Shown piece by piece: positions 33,064-41,200 of a stretch of DNA of 64,000 nt. Below the pieces are notes generated by a model, which made no database searches, was not told the DNA's origin, and saw only the letters and a program-made list of their open reading frames with translations. Position numbers and translations under genes: made by a program. Origin of the DNA: JAPEKQ01 sp964516845 (lineage in GTDB: Bacteria; Joyebacterota; Joyebacteria; Joyebacterales; Joyebacteraceae); the NCBI GenBank assembly GCA_964516845.1, contig CAZEXP010000010.1, forward strand, positions 1-64,000, read 5' to 3'. The first letter of the stretch is position 1. The number at the start of each line of letters is the position of its first letter.

Positions 33064-33118
33064 TGATGGCCCGGGCGGCCGGCTGTGGCCGGCCGCCTGG
33101 CCACACCAGGGGCGGTGA
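33064..33118 (+). repeat. 55-base palindrome-rich repeat, copy 1 (left of gap)
   Basis: Begins TGATGGCCCGGGCGGCCGGC and ends GGGGCGGTGA. It contains two internal inverted repeats: CGGCCGGC/GGCCGGCCG around TGT, and CCTGG-CCACA-CCAGG. It is identical over its full length to the sequence just right of the assembly gap. Confidence 0.9.
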
Positions 33119-33218
33119 NNNNNNNNNNNNNNNNNNNNNNNNNNNNNNNNNNNNNNNNNNNNNNNNNNNNNNNNNNNNNNNNNNNNNNNNNNNNNNNNNN
33201 NNNNNNNNNNNNNNNNNN
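33119..33218. other. Assembly gap (100 N)
   Basis: Exactly 100 undetermined bases, the conventional filler for a scaffold join of unknown size. Because both flanks carry the same 55-base repeat, the real sequence is probably a collapsed array of these repeats and may be shorter or longer than 100 bases. The two sides read sensibly as frr-ferredoxin and uppS, so the join is plausible, but a missing gene cannot be excluded. Confidence 0.97.
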
Positions 33219-33273
33219 TGATGGCCCGGGCGGCCGGCTGTGGCCGGCCGCCTGGCCACACCAGGGGCGGTGA
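33219..33273 (+). repeat. 55-base palindrome-rich repeat, copy 2 (right of gap)
   Basis: Identical to the copy at 33064-33118. It is followed by about 74 bases of unique sequence and then by a partial third copy. Confidence 0.9.
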
Positions 33274-33347
33274 CGCGAGCGCGATGCAGGCAGCTGGCCG
33301 CTCGGACGCAACGGGGTCAGGGACCCGCGCTCGGTGACGAGCGGCGT

Positions 33348-33375
33348 GGCCGCCTGGCCACACCAGGGGCGGTGA
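33348..33375 (+). repeat. Partial third copy of the gap-flanking repeat
   Basis: The 28-base 3' part (starting GGCCGCCTGGCCACACCAGG and ending in GGCGGTGA) recurs perfectly, including the CCTGG/CCAGG inverted repeat, while the upstream half of the unit is absent. The resulting spacing of 102 bases between copies 2 and 3 suggests a dispersed short element rather than a simple tandem array. Confidence 0.85.
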
Positions 33376-33426
33376 ACGGTGGTTCGCAGGAAGAGCAGCG
33401 CCACACCGGAGGCGTGCGGTGTAGAC

Positions 33427-34149
33427 ATGGCCAGACTCCCGGCCCACGTTGCCATTATCATGGACGGCAACGGGCGTTGGGCGCGGAAGCGGCACCTGCC
33501 GCGCGTCGCGGGGCACGCGGCCGCGCGGGAGTCCGTGCGCGACGTCGTTACGGCGAGCGCTGAGCTGGGGCTCTCCGACCTGACGCTCTACACGTTCTCC
33601 ATGGAGAACTGGACGAGGCCGAGAGCAGAGGTCTCCGCTCTGATGCACCTGCTGGACCAGACGCTGCAGGAACAGCTCGCCGTGATGGCCGAGAACAACA
33701 TCTCGCTCAACGCGATCGGTCGGCTCGACCTCCTTCCCAAGTTCGCGCGTTCGCGCCTCGACCGTTCCATGCGGCAACTTGAAGGGAACGACGGGCTCCG
33801 GCTGACGCTTGCGCTGAGCTATGGCGGCAGGGCCGAGCTTCTGGACGCCGTTCGCTCCATCGCCCGCGAGGCGGCGAAGGGCAGTCTGCGCCCGCAGGAC
33901 ATCGACGAGGACGCGATCCGCGCACGGCTCTACTGTCCCGACCTGACCGATCCCGATCTGCTCGTTCGCACGAGCGGGGAGCTTCGTATATCCAACTTCC
34001 TTCTCTGGCAGATCGCGTACACGGAGATCTACGTTACCGATGTCCTCTGGCCGGATTTCCGGCGGCACGACCTGTACTCGGCGATCGCCGACTACCAGGG
34101 GCGCGACCGGAGGTTCGGCGGGATCAAGACGGCCGGACCGCGCTCATAG
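33427..34149 (+). CDS. uppS: Isoprenyl transferase (undecaprenyl diphosphate synthase)
   Basis: 240 residues. cis-Prenyltransferase regions: VAIIMDGNGRWARKRHLPRV with the Mg-binding Asp13, LTLYTFSMENWTRPRAEV near residue 55, LALSYGGRAELLDAV near residue 130, and PDLLVRTSGELRISNFLLWQ with the C-terminal EIYVTDVLWPDF. It builds the C55 carrier for peptidoglycan and other wall glycans. ATG at 33427 places the conserved core at the normal distance; an in-frame GTG at 33379 would reach into the repeat region. The nearest GGAGG is 14 bases upstream, so the start is less certain. Confidence 0.93.
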   Translation: MARLPAHVAIIMDGNGRWARKRHLPRVAGHAAARESVRDVVTASAELGLSDLTLYTFSMENWTRPRAEVSALMHLLDQTLQEQLAVMAENNISLNAIGRLDLLPKFARSRLDRSMRQLEGNDGLRLTLALSYGGRAELLDAVRSIAREAAKGSLRPQDIDEDAIRARLYCPDLTDPDLLVRTSGELRISNFLLWQIAYTEIYVTDVLWPDFRRHDLYSAIADYQGRDRRFGGIKTAGPRS

Positions 34150-34178
34150 GCGGCGCGGACCGAGAGACGAGAGGCGGC

Positions 34179-35036
34179 ATGGCGGTCAATCGACAGCAGC
34201 TCGGCAAACGTCTCATGACGGCGGCGGTTGGAGTGCCGGCCGCCCTCGTGTTTTCGCTCGTCGGCGGGTGGGGCTTCCTCATCGCCATCAACTTCGTGCT
34301 GGGCATCGGTATGTTCGAGTTCTACCGCATGATGGAGCACAAGGGCATCAAGCCCTACAAGACCGTCGGTATTCTCGCGGGTCTGGGTGTCTCCTGGTAT
34401 GTCTACTTCCAGGAGGGTGTCTTCTCGAGTCTCTTCGTGACCGTCGTTCTCGCGCTCGTGATGGTGATGGAGCTCTTCCGCCGCGACGGCGAACTCGCCG
34501 TCTTCCACATCTCGACGACCATCCTCGGTGTCTTCTATGTCGCGTGGTTCGGAAGCCACATCATTCTCCTCAGACAGCTTGGTGAATCGTCGCCGTGGGG
34601 AGACCAGGGCGGCTGGTTCGTCATCCTGGCGTTGGCGCTGGCGTGGATGTGCGACACCGGCGCGTACTTCTTCGGAAGCGCGATGGGGAAGACCAAGCTC
34701 ATGCCGCGCATCAGCCCGAACAAGTCATTGGAGGGCGCTCTCGGCGGTCTGGTGTTCTCGCTGGCGACCGCCTTCATCGCACGCCACACGTTCGCGTCGT
34801 TCCTGTCGGTCTGGGATGCGCTGGCGCTCGGGATTCTCTCCGCCGTCGCCGCGACCCTGGGCGATCTCGTTGAGTCTCTGATGAAGCGCGACGTCCAGAT
34901 CAAGGACACGTCGCACGCGCTCCCCGGACACGGCGGTATGCTCGATCGGTTCGACAGCGTGTTGTTCGTGGCTCCGTTCGTCTACTACTACCTGCGCTTC
35001 ATCGTCCCGAAGCTTCAGCACATGATCGCCCGGTAG
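34179..35036 (+). CDS. cdsA: Phosphatidate cytidylyltransferase
   Basis: 285 residues with about eight membrane segments. The CDP-diglyceride synthetase signature is complete near the C-terminus: SLMKRDVQIKDTSHALPGHG followed by GMLDRFDS, with the earlier SPNKSLEGALGG and the DTGAYFFGSAMGK catalytic loop. It makes CDP-diacylglycerol from phosphatidic acid and CTP, the branch point for membrane phospholipids. The order uppS-cdsA-dxr-rseP is a widely conserved envelope cluster. Confidence 0.95.
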   Translation: MAVNRQQLGKRLMTAAVGVPAALVFSLVGGWGFLIAINFVLGIGMFEFYRMMEHKGIKPYKTVGILAGLGVSWYVYFQEGVFSSLFVTVVLALVMVMELFRRDGELAVFHISTTILGVFYVAWFGSHIILLRQLGESSPWGDQGGWFVILALALAWMCDTGAYFFGSAMGKTKLMPRISPNKSLEGALGGLVFSLATAFIARHTFASFLSVWDALALGILSAVAATLGDLVESLMKRDVQIKDTSHALPGHGGMLDRFDSVLFVAPFVYYYLRFIVPKLQHMIAR

Positions 35037-35050
35037 CGAGGGAGAGCGCC

Positions 35051-36256
35051 GTGCCCCAGGCGAGACGCATCGTCATTCTCGGCTCGACCGGTTCCATAGG
35101 GACCGGAGCGCTCTCGGTCGTCGAGGCCGCGCCGGAGGACTTCGACGTCGTCGGGCTCTCGGCGCTCCGGAACACGGAGCTCCTTACGGAGCAGGCGATC
35201 CGGTTCGGGGCGAACAGGGTCGCGCTGGGTGATCTCCCCGCGGGTCGGGAGCCGTCGGTGGACCCTCTTGAAGAGGATGCGGCGCGGATCGATCCATCCG
35301 CCCTGCCGGACGGCGTGGAGATTCTCCAGGGCGCGGATGGGCTCGAAGCAATGGCGTCCGATCCGACCGTCGATGTCGTGATCAACGCGCTCGTCGGCGC
35401 GTCCGGTCTCGGTCCAGCCGTGGCCGCCGTGCGGGCGGGTCACAGGCTCGCGATCGCCAACAAGGAGTCCCTGGTTGCGGCCGGCGGGCTCCTGACCGCG
35501 CTCGCTGCGGAGACGGGCAGCGAACTCGTTCCGATCGACAGCGAGCACAGCGCCGTCTTCCGCTGTCTGCGTGGAGTCCGTCACGAAGAGGTGGAGGGCA
35601 TCACGCTGACCGCGTCGGGCGGGCCGCTCCGGGACTCGCCTGTCCGGGAACTTGCGACGGCGACGGTCGAGGACGTGCTCAAGCACCCGACGTGGGAGAT
35701 GGGTGCGAAGGTCACCGTCGACTCCGCGACGATGTTCAACAAGGGGCTTGAGGTGCTCGAGGCGCACTGGCTGTTCGGTCTCGATTTCGACCGGATCGAC
35801 GTCGTGGTCCATCGCGAGTCGATCGTTCACTCGCTCGTGAGACTTCGGGATGGAAGTCTGCTTGCGCATCTCGGCGACCCGGACATGAGGATTCCAATCC
35901 AGTACGCGATGTACTACCCGGATCCGCCGACCGTGTCGTTCGGCGGGAGAACGCTCGCCGAGGTCGGCTCGCTCCACTTCGCGCCGCTCGACGAGTCGCG
36001 CTATCCGTGCTTCGGACTTGCGCTCGAGGCGGGCAGGCGCGGCGGGACCGCGCCGGCGATCGCTGCGACCGCCGACGAGTGCGCGGTCGAGGCGTTCGTG
36101 ACGCGCCGTCTGTCGTTCGGAGGCATAGCCGACGTTATCGAGGGAGCGCTCGAGCGGACCCCATCCGGTGCGGCCGAGTCGCTCGAAGCCATTCGGGCCG
36201 CGGAGACCGAAGCGGCCGTTGTCGCATCAGAGCTCATCCGCGAGCTCGACACGTAG
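35051..36256 (+). CDS. dxr: 1-deoxy-D-xylulose 5-phosphate reductoisomerase
   Basis: 401 residues. NADPH-binding motif VILGSTGSIGTGAL at residues 9-22, ANKESLVAAGGLL near residue 137, substrate/metal loop PIDSEHSAVFRCL near residue 160, and TVDSATMFNKGLEVLEAHWLF near residue 225. It commits deoxyxylulose phosphate to the MEP route to isoprenoids, supplying the neighbouring uppS. An insert with acidic residues (PSVDPLEEDAARIDPSALPD) lies near residue 75. The GTG start follows GGGAGAG. Confidence 0.95.
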   Translation: MPQARRIVILGSTGSIGTGALSVVEAAPEDFDVVGLSALRNTELLTEQAIRFGANRVALGDLPAGREPSVDPLEEDAARIDPSALPDGVEILQGADGLEAMASDPTVDVVINALVGASGLGPAVAAVRAGHRLAIANKESLVAAGGLLTALAAETGSELVPIDSEHSAVFRCLRGVRHEEVEGITLTASGGPLRDSPVRELATATVEDVLKHPTWEMGAKVTVDSATMFNKGLEVLEAHWLFGLDFDRIDVVVHRESIVHSLVRLRDGSLLAHLGDPDMRIPIQYAMYYPDPPTVSFGGRTLAEVGSLHFAPLDESRYPCFGLALEAGRRGGTAPAIAATADECAVEAFVTRRLSFGGIADVIEGALERTPSGAAESLEAIRAAETEAAVVASELIRELDT

Positions 36257-36328
36257 ACCAGGGCGGGCACCGGCTCCCGCGCGCAGCACGCGCCCGGGCG
36301 GGCGGTCCCATGACGGAAGACGATACGA

Positions 36329-37630
36329 ATGTTCATCTACTACATCTTCGCCGCGGTCCTTCTCGGGATCCTCATCATCGTTCATGAGATCGGTCACTTC
36401 ATCGCGTGCCGTATCGCCGGTGTTCGCGTGGAACGCTTCTCGATCGGGTTCGGTCCGCGCATGCTCACGAAGACCGTGCGTGACACGGAGTTCGCAATCT
36501 CGGCCATTCCGCTCGGGGGCTACGTGAAGATGTCGGGGGCGGAGCACGTTGCCGACCCGACGGGCGCGCCGCCGGACAGCTTCGTCGCGAAGCGGATCCC
36601 GCTGAGAGCGTTCATCGTGGCCGCTGGTCCCGTCATGAACTTCGTCTGGGCGTTCATTGTCATCGTCGGTGTCCTCATGCTGGCGGGGCTCCCGACATTC
36701 GGGGATCCGATCGTCGGCGCGGTCACCGCGGGTTCGCGCGCGGAGAGCCAGGGCGTGATGGTGGGCGACCGGATCGCGAGCGTGAACGGCGTCGAGGTCG
36801 AGAACTGGGCCGAGATCTACGCGGAGGTCGCGAACTCGCCGTCCGGACTCCTGCTGGAGCTGGCGGACGGACGGCGCGTCGAGTTCGAACTGCAGACGAT
36901 CATTGACGACGAGACCCCTGCGTTCGAGTTCGGGATCGAGCCGCACGTGCCTCCGGTGGTGGGAGGGCTTCAGGGGAGGAGTCCTGCCGCCGCGGCCGGG
37001 ATTCGCAAGGGTGACCGCATTCTGTCGATCGACGGTGTTGCCGTGCGCGACTGGTTCGACGTCGGAGATGAGATCCGCGCCCACCCCGACAGCGACATCG
37101 AGATCGTGTGGGAACGCGGCGGAACCGAGATGCGCGCGGAGCTTCACACCAACCTCGGCGAGGAGCCGAACGCGGAGGGCGAGATGGTGGACGTGGGTCT
37201 CATCGGTGTCATGCGGCCGTGGGCGACCAGGCGACTGGGTCCCGTCGAGGCCATCATCGGGAGCGCCCGGTTCACGATCAGCACGTTCTCGCAGGTCTGC
37301 GAGTTCTTCTGGCAGCTCATGACGCTCCGGGCGTCGGCCGAGCAGCTCGGCGGTCCTATCCGTGTCGTGAGAATGGCGAGCGAGAGCGCGCGATGGGGAG
37401 GGAGCTACTTCTTCACGTTCATGGCGATCATGAGCATCAACCTCTGCGTCATCAACCTCCTGCCACTGCCTATCCTCGACGGCGGCCATCTCCTGTTGCT
37501 GCTTCTCGAGAAGCTCAGGAGGCGGACGCTGACCGAGCGCCAACTCATCGTGTGGCAGCAGATCGGTCTTGCCTTCTTCGGTGTCGTGATGGTGCTTCTC
37601 GTCGTGCGGGACATCATGGGGCTGGTGTAA
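36329..37630 (+). CDS. rseP: RIP site-2 metalloprotease RseP
   Basis: 433 residues. HEIGH zinc motif at residues 19-23 in the first membrane helix, two PDZ domains in the periplasmic loop (AESQGVMVGDRIASVNG and PAAAAGIRKGDRILSIDG), and the C-terminal NLLPLPILDGGHLLLL helix carrying the third zinc ligand Asp. Members cut anti-sigma factors or remnant signal peptides inside the membrane. The 3' end overlaps by 17 bases with the convergent lipoprotein gene. No anti-sigma factor gene is adjacent. Confidence 0.95.
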   Translation: MFIYYIFAAVLLGILIIVHEIGHFIACRIAGVRVERFSIGFGPRMLTKTVRDTEFAISAIPLGGYVKMSGAEHVADPTGAPPDSFVAKRIPLRAFIVAAGPVMNFVWAFIVIVGVLMLAGLPTFGDPIVGAVTAGSRAESQGVMVGDRIASVNGVEVENWAEIYAEVANSPSGLLLELADGRRVEFELQTIIDDETPAFEFGIEPHVPPVVGGLQGRSPAAAAGIRKGDRILSIDGVAVRDWFDVGDEIRAHPDSDIEIVWERGGTEMRAELHTNLGEEPNAEGEMVDVGLIGVMRPWATRRLGPVEAIIGSARFTISTFSQVCEFFWQLMTLRASAEQLGGPIRVVRMASESARWGGSYFFTFMAIMSINLCVINLLPLPILDGGHLLLLLLEKLRRRTLTERQLIVWQQIGLAFFGVVMVLLVVRDIMGLV

Positions 37631-38054
37631 GATGGCGTGCGTCTCGACGGAGTTCCTCCACGCGTGCCTCGACCTGCTCTTCGAGCAGTGACCACCTGAC
37701 GGGGGCACTGCTCAGTCTTTGGACCTGCTCGTCGATTTCGTGTCGTAAGAGGGGCCTGACGCCGAGGTCCGCGATCCGTTCCTCCGCCGCTTCGCCGGAG
37801 AGACCTTCCTCGATGGAGATCGTCAGCGCCGCCATGTACTCCACGTAGACCGCATCCATCGGGTCGGTTGCGGACTCGGTGCTCGCCTCGCCGCCGCAGC
37901 TCGCCAGTGCGAGGGCTGCGAGGACGAGCGCGGCAGCACATGCCGCCAGGCGCGCTACGCGGGAACTCGCCCCGGGGAACGAGCGGGAACTCGCTCCGGC
38001 GAGCGTGTCGGTGCACCCGGTGGGGCGAACATCCGCGGCGGTTCTGCGTCTCAT
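37614..38054 (-). CDS. Lipoprotein, function unknown
   Basis: 146 residues. The export signal has an unusually long charged n-region, a hydrophobic core (LAACAAALVLAALALA) and the lipobox LASC, with lipidation expected on Cys53 or so. The mature part is about 90 residues, helical and acidic (YVEYMAALTISIEEGLSGEA; SLLEEQVEARVEELRRDA). I do not recognise a family. ATG at 38054 is chosen because GGAGG lies ten bases upstream and a promoter fits. A 24-base tandem duplication lies in the n-region. It diverges from the protease/propeller/barrel gene, so a role in the same envelope process is possible. Confidence 0.7.
   Translation of the reverse strand: MRRRTAADVRPTGCTDTLAGASSRSFPGASSRVARLAACAAALVLAALALASCGGEASTESATDPMDAVYVEYMAALTISIEEGLSGEAAEERIADLGVRPLLRHEIDEQVQRLSSAPVRWSLLEEQVEARVEELRRDARHLTPAP
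37959..38006 (-). repeat. 24-base tandem duplication in the lipoprotein signal region
   Basis: GCGGGAACTCGC occurs at 37959-37970 and again at 37983-37994, within two imperfect 24-base units. Because the unit length is a multiple of three it adds residues (peptide GASSRSFPGASSR) without breaking the frame. Confidence 0.7.
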
Positions 38055-38106
38055 CCCGTGTCGACCTCCGATGTGAATCGGTCTCGATCCCCCCGTGAAC
38101 GTCTTC

Positions 38107-38135
38107 ATCATCGCCCCGGCGCGCGCTCCTGTCAA
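38107..38135 (-). promoter_or_regulatory. Promoter of the lipoprotein gene
   Basis: On the minus strand TTGACA (38135-38130), 17 bases, GATGAT (38112-38107). Initiation near 38100 leaves about 46 bases before the ATG at 38054. Confidence 0.6.
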
Positions 38136-38158
38136 CAGGCCGACGCGTCCGGGCCCGG

Positions 38159-38187
38159 TTGACACCCCACGCCGCCGGGACTACAAT
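38159..38187 (+). promoter_or_regulatory. Consensus promoter of the protease/propeller/barrel gene
   Basis: TTGACA (38159-38164), exactly 17 bases, TACAAT (38182-38187). Its -35 box starts 24 bases from the -35 box of the divergent lipoprotein promoter, so one regulator could control both. The in-frame ATG at 38186 falls within the -10 box and cannot be the start. Confidence 0.85.
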
Positions 38188-38212
38188 GACAACCGAGCAG
38201 GTTCCTCCACGG

Positions 38213-41200
38213 ATGGGACAACCAATGTTCATGCGAAGCGCACGATTCAGGGTCCTGTTGGGTGCGGTGGCAGCCCTCCTCGTGACCGCGGGCGCGGCCC
38301 GAGGCGCCCAGTTCGGCAGGAACAAGATCCAGTACGAGATCTTTGACTGGCAGATCGTTCGCACCGAGCACTTCGACGTGTACTACTACGACGGCTCGGA
38401 GGATGTCGCGGACGCCGTCTGCCGTATCGTTGAGGAGTCGAACGACCACCTCTCGGATCTGTTCGGTCACGAGCTGACGACGGTCATCCCCGTGATCGTT
38501 TACGCCTCCCACAACGAGTTCCAGCAGACGAACGTCCTCTCGTCGCACGTTGGTGAGGGCGTCGGCGGGTTCACCGAGCTGTTCAAGAACCGCGTCGTCA
38601 TCCCCTTCACCGGCTCGTACTACGAACTCAGGCACGTCATCCATCACGAGATGACGCACGTGTTCATGTTCGATATCGTCTACCGCGGTCTCGCCGAATC
38701 CGTCATCCGTCAGGCGTACTTCAATCCGGTCCCGCTCTGGTTCGCCGAGGGGCTGGCTGAGTTCGCCTCTCAGGGGTGGGATACGCAGGCCGAGATGATC
38801 CTGCGCGATCTCACGATCGCGGACGCCGTCGTTCCGCTCGAGTACCTTTCGGGCGGATATCTCGTCTACAAGGAAGGGCAGTCCGCGCTCAATTTCATCG
38901 CGGACCGCTACGGCGAGGAGAAGGTCAAGGAACTCGTCCGGCTGATGGCGCGCACGCAGAACCTCGAGCGCTCGCTTCGCGAGGCGACCGGCCTGACGAC
39001 GGCCGAACTCAACCAGGAGTGGGAGCGCTGGCTTCGGAATCGCTACTGGCCCGGGATCGCGGAACACGTGCGCGCGAAGGATCAGGCCAAGCTTCTGACC
39101 GATCATCGTAAGGACCGCTCGTATTTCAACATCGGCCCGTCGATCTCGCCGGATGGCAACTCCGTTGTGTTCCTTTCCGACAGAACAGGGTACGCGGACG
39201 TCTACCGGGTCTCGACGCTCGATGGAGCTACGCTCGGCCGCGTCATCAAGGGAGAGACGACCGACGCGTTCGAACAGATGCACGTGTTGCGTGTCGGCTT
39301 CTCGTGGTCGCCCGACGGAACGATGATCTGCTTCGGCACGAAGGCCGGAGGCAGTGACGCGATCCACATCGTTCACGCGGACGGGCGCGGGCTTGTCCGG
39401 AGTCTCGCGTTCGATCTCGACGGTGTCTATACGCCGGTCTGGTCGCCGGACGGAGAACGCATCGCGTTCATCGGAACCAGGGACGGCGCGTCCGAGCTCT
39501 ACGTCACCGACACGATGGGCGAGAGCCTCAGGCGGCTGACGGACGACTACGACGACGAACGGAACCCCGCGTGGTCGCCTGACGGCCGGTCGATCGCGTT
39601 CGAATCCGACCGCGACTCACCGCTCGATCGTGGGTTCGATCGCAGCTACGACCTCTACGCCGTGGACGTCGAGACCAGACACGTCACGGCGCTCGTTCGC
39701 GGACCGGGCTGGGAGCAGTCGCCCACCTGGTCGCCGGACGGCCGGTACATCATCTATTCCTCGGACCGTCAGGGCACTCCTGATCTCTATCTGGCCGATC
39801 TCGAGGATTCCACGTGTGTGCGGCTCACGTCGCTCATCGGTGGCGCCGAGACGCCGAGCTGGTCCCGCGATGGTGACCGACTCACCTTCGCGGCGTACGA
39901 GGAGGGTGGCTGGGATGTGGCCGTCGTGAAGTCGCCCCTGTCGCACTTCGCGAATGCCATCGAGCGTGGGGAACGGTTCGCGACGATCTCGGATCTCGAC
40001 GGGCCGGAGCCGTTCGATAACTACCAGGATGAGTGGGCCGCGGTTGTCGAAGATCCCGACGCGGCCGATGGGGACGTCGATGTCGCTTCCGGCGAGCCGG
40101 CCGAGCGAGGAAGTCTTGTGACGTTCGGACGGGACGGCGAGATCTTCGCTGACGCCCCGGCCGGCACGGTGATCGCGGCGGATGACTCGGTCGCGCTGGA
40201 GCCGTCGGTGGCCGACACGACCACCGCCGAACCGTCGGCGGGAGATACTTCCGCCGTGTCGCTCCATGGATCATCCGTGATCCCGCCACCTTCTCCGGTG
40301 AGACTGGGGCGCGGACCGACGAGCACCCCACCTTCTCCGGTGAGACTGGGAAGCGGACCGGCGAGCACTCCGGCGAGCACGCCCGAGGCGCCCGAGAAGC
40401 ATGTCGACAGCGAGGCCGTGAGAAAGGCCCGAGACGCCTATTCGCGGGCCACCGGGCAGCTGCCTCCGGGTATCGATGAGGAGCGGCACTCCGGAACCGT
40501 CGAGAGGTACACGCCGAAGTTCAGCCCCGACTGGATCGACGGCGGGTTCTCCTACACGTCCGCCTACGGATTCGGCGGGACCGCCGAGATCGCCGTGAGC
40601 GACATCCTCGGCAATCATCGCATCTACATCGCCACCGACTTCTTCTCGAGTTTCGAGTTCTCGAACGCGCATGTTCGCTACGAGTACCTTGCGAACCGCG
40701 TCAACTACGCGCTCTCCATCTACACCTATCGCGACTACTACTACTCGGAACGCACGCCGCTTGGCGAGGATCTCGGGGAGAAACGCTACTTCACCGAGCG
40801 CAACTACGGCGTCTCGGTCGGTCTGACGTATCCGCTCAGCCACTTCACGCGCGTCGAGTTCGATGTGGGGAGTCTCGCGCTCACGCGGCGCTTCGCGGAG
40901 GAGAACGACGAAGGATACGTCGAGCTTACCGACGAAGAGGTTACACGCTCGCTACTCCTCCCGAGCCTCCGTCTTGTGAACGACACGACCCTGTGGGGTG
41001 CGGTTGGCCCCATCAGCGGCGGGCGTTCGTCGTTGAGCGTATCCAAGTCGATAGGGCTTGGGAACGATTTCAGCTTCCTGACGGGCATGGCCGACTTCCG
41101 CCGCTACATGCGGATCGGAGCGAGACACAGCCTCGCGACGAAGCTCGTGTTCGCACGAAGCTCGCAGGCGGACGCGCAGACGTTCTACGTCGGCGGCATC

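Noticed and set aside
33064..33375. CRISPR array
   Set aside because: Repeats are palindromic, only two full and one partial copies, spacing is irregular, there are no spacer-like unique units of constant length and no cas genes.
33025..34068. Minus-strand open frame running through the N gap and uppS
   Set aside because: It crosses undetermined bases and is antisense to uppS; the repeated peptide it shows is only the translation of the DNA repeat.
38159..38212. Upstream TTG or ATG starts for the protease/propeller/barrel gene
   Set aside because: These codons form the promoter -35 and -10 boxes and cannot be in the mRNA.
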